A DNA stretch of 11,183 nucleotides from NCBI GenBank assembly GCA_029934265.1, contig JAOZMN010000068.1, positions 1-11,183 on the forward strand. Reading direction: 5' to 3'. Origin of the DNA: Bacteroidales bacterium (GTDB lineage: Bacteria > Bacteroidota > Bacteroidia > Bacteroidales > JAADGE01). Under the pieces are notes generated by a model that was given only the letters and a program-made list of their open reading frames with translations, ran no database searches and was not told the DNA's origin. A program made the position numbers and the translations under genes. Positions 1 through 6,600 of the stretch are shown piece after piece (position 1 is the stretch's first letter; every line of letters begins with the position of its first letter).

Positions 1-852
1 AAAATTCCTTTCGGTATAGCCCAAGTAGGCAAAGCATTTCGTAACGAAATTGTAGCAAGACAATTTATTTTCAGAATGCGAGAATTCGAGCAAATGGAAA
101 TGCAATTTTTTGTCCGTCCCGGCGAAGAAGATAAATGGTACGAACATTGGAGAGAAAAACGTATAAAATGGCACAAAGCTCTTGGTTTGGGTGATGAAAA
201 TTACAGATGGCACGAGCATGAAAAACTTGCTCACTACGCAAAAGCGGCAACTGACATTGAATTTAATTTCCCTATCGGATTCAAAGAATTAGAGGGCATT
301 CATTCTCGTTCGGATTTTGATTTATCGCAACATCAAGAATTTTCGGGACGCAAAATACAATATTTCGATTCCGAAATAAATAAATCATATACACCTTACG
401 TTATAGAAACTTCTATCGGTTTGGACAGAATGTTTTTATCCGTACTGTCGGCATCGTTTACCGAAGAAGTAATCAAAACCGAAGGAAAAACCGATGAAAC
501 AAGAGTTGTATTGAAATTTCACCCGGCACTTGCACCGGTAAAAGTTGCAGTTCTTCCTTTGCTGAAAAAAGACGGATTACCCGAAAAAGCAAAAGAAATA
601 TTAAAAGAATTAAAATATAATTTTAATTGTAATTACGAAGAGAAAGATTCCATCGGAAAACGATACCGCAGAAATGATGCAATAGGAACTCCGTTTTGTG
701 TAACAATTGACCACCAAACTCTGACAGATAATATGGTTACTGTTCGAGAACGTGATTCCATGAAACAAGAACGTGTTGAAATTTCAGCTTTAACCGGAAT
801 TATTGATAAACAAGTGAATTTCAAATATTTACTTCAGGAAATGGATAAATAG
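1..852 (+). CDS. glyS: Glycyl-tRNA synthetase, homodimeric class II type (5'-truncated)
   Basis: Charges tRNA-Gly with glycine in the cytoplasm. The reading frame is open from base 1, so the gene begins upstream of the window; 283 C-terminal residues are present and the ATG at 76 is only an internal methionine. Seen in the fragment: a class II motif 2 region at the very start (GIAQVGKAFRNE, then FIFRMREFEQMEMQFFV), the block ELEGIHSRSDFDL typical of homodimeric GlyRS, motif 3 at about residues 136-145 (ETSIGLDRMF), and a C-terminal anticodon-binding domain from about residue 171 to the end (HPALAPVKVAVLP onward). These features match the single-chain alpha2 GlyRS used by Bacteroidota, archaea and eukaryotes rather than the alpha2beta2 GlyQ/GlyS enzyme. 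No frame damage is visible. The gene ends in TAG, and no convincing terminator follows. The family call is very secure; only the symbol is a matter of convention (glyS or glyQS). Confidence 0.97.
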   Translation, partial: KIPFGIAQVGKAFRNEIVARQFIFRMREFEQMEMQFFVRPGEEDKWYEHWREKRIKWHKALGLGDENYRWHEHEKLAHYAKAATDIEFNFPIGFKELEGIHSRSDFDLSQHQEFSGRKIQYFDSEINKSYTPYVIETSIGLDRMFLSVLSASFTEEVIKTEGKTDETRVVLKFHPALAPVKVAVLPLLKKDGLPEKAKEILKELKYNFNCNYEEKDSIGKRYRRNDAIGTPFCVTIDHQTLTDNMVTVRERDSMKQERVEISALTGIIDKQVNFKYLLQEMDK

Positions 853-855
853 AGC

Positions 856-889
856 TTGACCGAAAACTCTGTACTGCTTGTTATATTTG
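856..889 (+). promoter_or_regulatory. Possible Bacteroidota-type promoter (-33 TTG / -7 TAnnTTTG)
   Basis: TATATTTG at 882-889 fits the Bacteroidota -7 consensus TAnnTTTG exactly, and TTG at 856-858 is a candidate -33 element. The 23-bp spacing is at the long end of what is accepted for this promoter class. Transcription would start near 895 and give metF a leader of about 340 nt containing both the inverted repeat and the hairpin. In AT-rich DNA such matches arise by chance, so this is a weak call. Confidence 0.3.
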
Positions 890-923
890 TTTTTACGGCA
901 AATTTAATACTTGAATATGATGT

Positions 924-1040
924 ACTCCGAAAAGTCGCATTGCGAGTAATTTACTAAAATTCCTAATAATTGCATACTGATTATCAGTCTGTTAAAAAAC
1001 TCGCAGTGCGACTAATTACACTTTTTGGACTTCTCGGAGT
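924..1040. repeat. Nested imperfect inverted repeat (possible REP- or MITE-like element)
   Basis: The outer arms are 924-936 (ACTCCGAAAAGTC) and 1028-1040 (GACTTCTCGGAGT), complementary at 12 of 13 positions. The inner arms are 934-946 (GTCGCATTGCGAG) and 1000-1012 (CTCGCAGTGCGAC), complementary at 12 of 13, the odd pair being a G-U wobble in RNA. A small perfect dyad, ACTGAT-T-ATCAGT at 976-988, is centred on base 982, the exact centre of the outer arms. The inner stem is offset, leaving about 18 extra bases on the right side. No transposase is nearby and I see no flanking target-site duplication. It could be a dispersed palindromic repeat, a structured leader RNA, or a bidirectional stem; the sequence alone does not decide. 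Confidence 0.6.
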
Positions 1041-1184
1041 GGACTCAACATTCAATGACTATGAAATAAATGACAATTATTAACTACAAGATAACAAAAG
1101 ATACAAAACTTGAATTTCATTTAAAGACTTGAACAATAGATAGTTTTCGTTCAAACACTAAATAAGTTATTTAACCACATTAAG

Positions 1185-1225
1185 TTTTACCAAAGGCTTT
1201 GCTTAAAGCGAAACCTTTGGTAAAA
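1185..1225. promoter_or_regulatory. Strong hairpin directly upstream of metF
   Basis: TTTTACCAAAGG at 1185-1196 and CCTTTGGTAAAA at 1214-1225 are perfect 12-bp inverted repeats. The stem can extend inward (1198-1202 with 1208-1213, one bulge) to a short A/T-rich loop. The right arm ends 13 bases before the metF ATG, leaving an unpaired ATATATTACAAAA-like stretch at the initiation site. No T-run follows the right arm, so it is not a classical intrinsic terminator. It may act as an mRNA 5' structure, a dyad operator, or a repeat; which one is inference. Confidence 0.55.
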
Positions 1226-1238
1226 ATATATTACAAAA

Positions 1239-2195
1239 ATGGATTTACTGAATCACTTGTCGCAAGACAAAAAAACATATTTTTCTTTTGAACTTTTGCC
1301 GCCTTTAAAAGGCAGAAATATAAACGAAATATATGATGCAATCGACCCGCTTATTGAATTTGAGCCGATAAATATAAACGTTACTTATCATCAGGAAGAA
1401 GTAGTTTATAAAAAACATGAAAGCGGTTTAATACAAAAACGAACTGTACGAAAACGTCCGGGAACAGTTGCAATGTCGGCGGCGATTAAATATAAATATC
1501 GAAAACCGGAAATAATACCGCATATAATTTGCGGGGGCTTTACCAAAGAAGACACCGAAAACGCACTTATCGACCTTCATTTTTTGGGTATAAAAAATAT
1601 TCTTGCGTTAAGAGGTGATGCCCAAAAAACGGAAAAATATTTCGTTCCGGAAGAAGATGGACACATTCATACAATAGGTTTAGTGGAGCAGATAATAAAC
1701 TTAAATAAAGGAATTTATCTTGATGAAAAATTACAAAACTCGACCGCTGCAAATTTTATTGTCGGAGTTGCCGGTTATCCTGAAAAACACATCGAATCGC
1801 CGAACATGAAATCTGATTTAAAATATTTGAAAGCAAAAATAGATGCCGGAGCCGAATATATTGTAACCCAAATGTTTTTTGATAATCAAAAATATTTTAA
1901 TTTTGTGAAACTTTGCCGAGAAGCCGGAATAAAAGTCCCGATAATTCCCGGATTAAAGCCGATACGAAAAAAACGAGATTTATTGTTACTTCCTCAAACT
2001 TTCAATATAGACATACCGGAAGAACTTGTAAATCAAATAGAAAACGCAAAAGATAACGAGCAAATAAATCAAATAGGCATCGAATGGACAATCGCACAAT
2101 CACAAGAACTCAAAAAATCCGGAGTTCCGGTATTACATTATTATACAATAGGACGCTCGGATAACATAAGGGAAATTGCAAAAAAAGTTTTTTAA
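1239..2195 (+). CDS. metF: 5,10-methylenetetrahydrofolate reductase
   Basis: Flavoenzyme that reduces 5,10-methylene-THF to 5-methyl-THF, the methyl donor for methionine synthesis; cytoplasmic. The 318-residue product is close to the usual bacterial MetF length and forms one TIM-barrel domain. Landmarks: SFELLPP with E18 in the position of the catalytic Glu (E. coli E28); LALRGDA at 122-128 with D127 matching the FAD-binding Asp (E. coli D120); VAGYPEKH at 177-184; DAGAEYIVTQMFFD at 202-215 with Q211 matching the substrate-binding Gln (E. coli Q183); and a later PGLKPI block. The segment after NVTYHQEE carries a basic stretch (KRTVRKRPG, about 67-75), which I believe is normal for the Bacteroidota form. 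The ATG at 1239 gives a natural N terminus eight residues before the first barrel strand; as usual in this phylum the leader is A/T-rich without a Shine-Dalgarno motif. A hairpin precedes the start and a terminator-like stem follows the stop. Confidence 0.96.
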   Translation: MDLLNHLSQDKKTYFSFELLPPLKGRNINEIYDAIDPLIEFEPININVTYHQEEVVYKKHESGLIQKRTVRKRPGTVAMSAAIKYKYRKPEIIPHIICGGFTKEDTENALIDLHFLGIKNILALRGDAQKTEKYFVPEEDGHIHTIGLVEQIINLNKGIYLDEKLQNSTAANFIVGVAGYPEKHIESPNMKSDLKYLKAKIDAGAEYIVTQMFFDNQKYFNFVKLCREAGIKVPIIPGLKPIRKKRDLLLLPQTFNIDIPEELVNQIENAKDNEQINQIGIEWTIAQSQELKKSGVPVLHYYTIGRSDNIREIAKKVF

Positions 2196-2220
2196 CAGAC
2201 CTTCGTCTGTTTTAATATTT
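2194..2220 (+). terminator. Probable intrinsic terminator after metF
   Basis: AACAGAC at 2194-2200 pairs with GTCTGTT at 2205-2211 across a CTTC loop, giving a 7-bp stem that begins inside the metF stop codon and is followed by a T-rich tail (TTTAATATTTT). The position immediately at the gene end and the T-rich tail fit an intrinsic terminator; the short stem keeps this moderate. If it works, ruvA needs its own promoter in the roughly 45 bp before its ATG, where I found no clear TAnnTTTG element. Confidence 0.55.
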
Positions 2221-2266
2221 TAAAAGTCTTTTATTTCGATAAAACTGTTCATTGTAAATTGTTAAT

Positions 2267-2848
2267 ATGTACGAATATTTAAAAGGAAAATTAATAGAAC
2301 TGAATCCTACATTTGCCGTAATTGAAGTCGGTGGAATAGGCTATAAAGTAGAAATTTCTTTGAATACCAATAATTCCATAAAAGGGAAAGAAGAAGTTAA
2401 ACTTTTCATACATTTTGCCGTGCGAGAAGACGCACAAATATTTTTCGGATTTGCCGATAAGGGCGAGCGAGAAATATTTCGTTTATTAATTTCCGTTTCC
2501 GGAATCGGCACCAATACCGGCAGAGTAATTTTATCGACTTTGTCAGCCGGAGAAGTTAAGAATGCTATACTTACCGACAATGTAAACCTGTTAAAAAGTG
2601 TTAAAGGTATAGGAGCCAAAACCGCCCAGAAAGCTATTATCGAACTCAAAGACAAGGTTAATAAAACCGAAGAAGTAAAAGCCGGAGAAACGGCATCGGG
2701 CAATACCGATAAAAATGAAGCGTTATCTGCATTAGTAATGCTTGGTTTTGCCAAAAATTCAGCTTCAAAAGTTATAGACAAAATTTTAAAAACAAATCCG
2801 GATTATTCCGTTGAGGAAACAGTAAAATCGGCACTGAAATTGCTTTAA
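2267..2848 (+). CDS. ruvA: Holliday junction branch migration protein RuvA
   Basis: DNA-binding subunit of the RuvAB complex. Tetramers grip Holliday junctions while RuvB motors drive branch migration and RuvC cuts, in recombinational repair. The 193-residue product has all three RuvA parts: an N-terminal OB fold (about 1-63; MYEYLKGKLIEL, then VIEVGGIGYKVEIS), two helix-hairpin-helix motifs with the diagnostic GIG triplets at 79-81 and 114-116 (spacing as in E. coli RuvA), and a C-terminal RuvB-contacting domain (about 146-193; EALSALVMLGF to SALKLL) after a charged linker. The start is supported by the match of residue 1 to the family N terminus. ruvB and ruvC are not in the window. In many Bacteroidota ruvA lies next to sprA; here a toxin-antitoxin-like pair lies between them. 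No sign of damage. Confidence 0.97.
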   Translation: MYEYLKGKLIELNPTFAVIEVGGIGYKVEISLNTNNSIKGKEEVKLFIHFAVREDAQIFFGFADKGEREIFRLLISVSGIGTNTGRVILSTLSAGEVKNAILTDNVNLLKSVKGIGAKTAQKAIIELKDKVNKTEEVKAGETASGNTDKNEALSALVMLGFAKNSASKVIDKILKTNPDYSVEETVKSALKLL

Positions 2849-2876
2849 AAAAATAAGATGTAAAATTTTTAATACA

Positions 2877-3176
2877 ATGATATGCAAAAATGAAATATTG
2901 GAATATTTATCCGAAAATAAAAAATATTTTTTAAATCGGTATAATATTATTAAAATCGGAATATTCGGTTCTTTTGCACGAAACGAACAAACTGAAAACA
3001 GTGATATTGATATTCTTATTATGATGTCGCCCGATACGAAAGAAATTTTTGAAAAACGTATGGCTTTAAAAGAATTAATTGAAAATTATTTTTCACGAAA
3101 AGTTGATGTTTGCCACGAAAATGCAATAAAACCAATTTTCAAAAAAATGATATTAAAAGACGCTGTTTATGTATAA
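2877..3176 (+). CDS. MNT-type minimal nucleotidyltransferase, MntA-like antitoxin
   Basis: A 99-residue single-domain protein of the DNA polymerase beta-like nucleotidyltransferase superfamily. The signature GSFARNEQTENSDIDILI (residues 31-48) supplies the GSxxR motif and the two metal-binding aspartates D43 and D45; KVDV with D77 is a plausible third carboxylate. The length is typical of the minimal MNT group. In characterised HEPN/MNT (HepT/MntA, type VII) modules the MNT protein neutralises the HEPN RNase by transferring AMP to a tyrosine in the toxin. The same arrangement is visible here: the stop overlaps the start of the HEPN frame by 8 bp (ATG at 3169), implying translational coupling. 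All key residues are present, so the antitoxin looks functional although its partner is broken. It starts 28 bp after ruvA and may be cotranscribed with it. The substrate is inferred from the family, not shown by the sequence. Confidence 0.88.
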   Translation: MICKNEILEYLSENKKYFLNRYNIIKIGIFGSFARNEQTENSDIDILIMMSPDTKEIFEKRMALKELIENYFSRKVDVCHENAIKPIFKKMILKDAVYV

Positions 3177-3507
3177 TAAAGACGATAATATTATTTTATT
3201 GATGCTTGAAACAATTAATAAAATTTTTTAATATACAGAAGACATAAAAAATGCAGAAAGTTTTGAAAATGACATCGAAAGTTTTGATGCAACATTAATG
3301 AATTTAATTGTATTAGGTGAAAGTGTATCAAAATTATCAGACGAGTTTAAAAATAAAAACAAAAATATAGAATGGAGAAAAATTTATGCTCTTCGCAATG
3401 TAATTGCACATGGTTATTTTGGATTGCTTGCTGTTGAAGTGTGGCAAATTATTGAAAATCATTTACCTGTATTAAAAATTGACTTGAAAAAATTATCTGT
3501 TGAATGA
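3169..3507 (+). pseudogene. HEPN-domain (HepT-like, DUF86) RNase toxin, interrupted by an in-frame TAA
   Basis: The natural frame starts at ATG 3169, overlapping the MNT gene by 8 bp, and reads MYNKDDNIILLMLETINKIF before a TAA at 3229-3231 (codon 21). The same frame then continues without shift (YTEDIKNAESFENDIESFD onward) to TGA at 3505-3507, giving 112 codons counting the stop, the usual size of this family. The active-site motif Rx4HxY is intact: RNVIAHGY, R76, H81 and Y83 in read-through numbering. In the family this motif forms the RNase site, and its tyrosine is the one modified by the MNT antitoxin. Because the frame matches on both sides, a single substitution (for example AAA, CAA or GAA to TAA) explains the break better than an indel. 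A remnant could initiate at ATG 3298 (69 residues with the motif) but would lack the first helix of the HEPN bundle. Probably an inactivated toxin; a sequencing error is possible. Confidence 0.82.
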
Positions 3508-3624
3508 AAATTTCGATTTATATAAATATCAATTTATAATTTCACAATTTCAAAACTTCACAAATTAAAACTGCCTATAAGAAAAACCTTACCATTTTTA
3601 AAAAGAAAAATAACATAAAGAACT

Positions 3625-6600
3625 GTGAATAAAATATTAAAGTATTTCTTATCCGGAAGTATTATAGTGGGATTATTGTCTATGATTTTCTCAAGTAAAG
3701 CTGTACCCGAATACAAATTTGTAAAGTATCCTGTATCCGAGAATGTAAAAAAGTTTGAAATAAAAGATACTATTCCGAATGATACCTTACCTGAACCTTC
3801 CGAAGATTATTCTGCAGACCCTTCTAAGTTACAAGAAAACGAACCATTTTCACTTGGAAATCCCTCTAATATAGAAACTACCGTAGAATATGACCCCACA
3901 ACCGGTAAATTTATCCGAAAACAAAAAATCGGAAATTTAGATTATCATCGACCTGTTTCAATGAGTTTCGATGACTATCAAAAATACCAAATGAAAAAAT
4001 CGCAACAAGATTATTGGAAAGAGCGTCAAGCACTCGATAATGCACAAGACAATACCGGACGAAATCTATTGAATAAACTTATCAGTCAGAATATTAACAT
4101 ACCACTTCCCGGTTTCGACATGATTTTCGGAAGCAGTCAAATAAAAATCGAAGCAAAAGGACACGCCGACCTCAATTTCGGAATAAATATTTCAAAAGTA
4201 GAAAACCCCATTCTACCGGAAGACCTGCAAAAAACTGTAAATTTTGATTTTGATGAAAAAATAAAAATGGGTGTTACCGGACAAATCGGAGACAAAATGA
4301 AACTCGGTATTAACTACGATACCGAAGCAACTTTCGATTTTGAAAATCAAACAAAACTCGGATACGAAGGCGATGAAGACGAAATTATCCAAAAAATAGA
4401 AGCCGGAAACGTAAATATGCCCTTAAACGGAAGTCTTATTACCGGAAGTCAAAGCCTGTTTGGTTTTAAGACCGAGTTAAAATTCGGTAAACTATACATT
4501 ACAAGCGTAGTTTCGCAACAAAAAGGCGAAATGAGTACTATCGAAGTCGAAGGCGGAGCAATGGTTACCGATTACAAAATTACTGCCGATGATTACGAAG
4601 AAAACAGGCACTTTTTCCTGTCGCATTATTTTAGAGACCACTATAACGATGCCCTTAAAAGACTACCGATAATTTATTCACCGATAAATATTACAAGAGT
4701 AGAAGTTTGGGTAACAAACAGAAGCGGAAATTTCGAAAATGCCAGAAATATAGTATCTTTTATTGATTTGGGCGAATCCGCAACAAAAGATATTTATTCC
4801 GAAACCCTTACCGGTAAAGGATTATATCCTGATAATAATTCTAATAAACTTTATGAATTGGTGCGAAGTACATACAGCGGAATCCGTGATATAAATAATG
4901 TAACTTCCGTGCTTAACGGAGTTATGGAGCCGGGCAGGGAGTTTGAGAAGGTTCAAAATGCACGTTTGCTTTCTGCGAACGAATTTACATACAGTCCGTC
5001 TTTGGGTTATATTTCTTTACGTTCCGCTTTAAATGCTGACGAAGTACTTGCCGTAGCTTTTGAATATACTTCCGGCGGAAAAAAATATAAAGTCGGAGAA
5101 TTTTCCACCGATAATATCAGTCCGCCACAAACTCTTGTTCTTAAAATGCTTAAAGCTACCACTTTATCTACAAAAATGCCGACTTGGGATTTGATGATGA
5201 AAAATGTCTATTCGATGGGAGCTTATCAAGTAAATCCGGAAGATTTTAAACTGGAAATAATGTATCGGAACGATAAAACCGGCTCATCTATAAATTACGT
5301 TCCGGAAGGAAAAATTAACGGTAAAATTTTACTTTCGGTGCTTGGTTTGGATAATTTGAACAAGCAAAACGAACCCGGAGCCGATGGTTTTTTCGATTTT
5401 ATAGATAAAGTTACCATAAATTCCTCAAACGGACGTATTTACTTCCCCGTACTTGAACCTTTCGGTGAAGATATGAGAAAAGCAATAACCGGAAATACCG
5501 ACAATCCGGAACTTAACAGAATTGCCGACCAATACGTATTTGAAGAACTTTATACCGAAACCAAAAGCAGAGCGGCACAAGCTGCCGAAAAAAATAAATT
5601 TTATATTGAAGGCTCATATCGTTCTTCCAGCGGTTCAGAAATCAGTCTGAATGCAATGAACGTTCCCGAAGGTTCGGTAACGGTAACTGCCGGCGGACAA
5701 GAATTGGTTGAAAATCAAGATTATACGGTTGATTATAATATGGGTTCGGTTACGATATTAAATCACAGCTTATTGGAATCCGGTACGCCGATAAAAATAT
5801 CTCTCGAAAATCAATCAATGTTTAATGTCGGTACGAAAACGCTTTTCGGAACACATCTCGACTACCGTTTTTCGGAAAATTTCAATCTCGGAGGTACTCT
5901 TTTGCATCTTAACGAAAAACCGATGACAAATAAAGTTTCCATAGGAAGCGAACCTATATCCAACACTATCTGGGGGTTAGATGCGAATTACAATACGGAA
6001 GTCGATTTTCTGACAAAACTTGTCGATAAAATTCCACTTATTGAAACCAAAGAAAAATCTTCGTTTGATTTTGCCGGCGAATTTGCTCAATTTATTCCCG
6101 GACACCCCAAAGTAGTTGGCAAAAACGGATTTTCTTTTATTGATGATTTCGAAGGAACAAAAACAACTATCGACCTGAAAGCCCCGAACGCTTGGCGATT
6201 GGCAAGTACTCCTCAATATCAACCGAATTTATTTCCGGAAGCAAACGTAATCGACTCACTTCCTTATGGTTATAACCGTGCAAAAATTGCTTGGTACGCT
6301 ATTAATTCTGATTTTTTACGAAATACAAGTTCCACACCTTCAAATTTGACGGAGGACGACCAATCAAATCACCTTGTCAGGGAAATTTATGAAAAAGAAA
6401 TTTTCCCGAACAGAGACCCTGTAAACGGTATTCCGCCGGTACTTTCGGTACTGAATTTGGCATTTTATCCGGCTGAAAAAGGACCTTATAATTATGATGT
6501 CGAATCTACGAATATTTCTGCAGGTGTCGATGAAAACGGAAACCTTAATGACCCTCAATCTCGCTGGGGCGGTATGATGCGTGATATTGTAACTAATGAT

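Larger units (their letters stand above)
853..1238. other. 386-bp intergenic region between glyS and metF
   Basis: No open frame here resembles a protein, and I see no tRNA-like cloverleaf. The region is AT-rich and holds three things listed separately: a promoter-like TTG / TAnnTTTG pair just after the glyS stop, a nested inverted repeat at 924-1040, and a 12-bp perfect hairpin at 1185-1225. I looked for the conserved core of a SAM-I riboswitch, which would make sense before metF, and did not see it. The stretch 1041-1184 is plain AT-rich sequence in which I see nothing specific. Confidence 0.7.

Noticed and set aside
924..1040. A complete insertion sequence with terminal inverted repeats
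   Set aside because: Only 117 bp long, with no transposase frame and no flanking target duplication; a non-coding palindromic repeat is the most that can be claimed.
853..1238. A SAM-I riboswitch or T-box-like element upstream of metF
   Set aside because: Neither the conserved SAM-I core nor a T-box sequence is visible; only generic hairpins are present.
2341..2781. A 146-codon open frame on the minus strand
   Set aside because: It lies wholly opposite the well-conserved ruvA gene, its product resembles no family I know, and it is explained by codon bias on the other strand.
3224..3231. Frameshift at the T-run in the HEPN gene
   Set aside because: The frame before and after the stop is the same, so an indel in the T-run would break, not restore, the downstream match; a substitution is the simpler explanation.
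3516..3527. Perfect palindrome ATTTATATAAAT after the HEPN pseudogene
   Set aside because: Purely A/T in a very AT-rich gap, too weak to be a terminator and likely by chance.
3541..3563. Repeated TTCACAA in the sprA upstream gap as an operator pair
   Set aside because: Two 7-bp copies in low-complexity sequence with no nearby promoter match; not distinguishable from chance.
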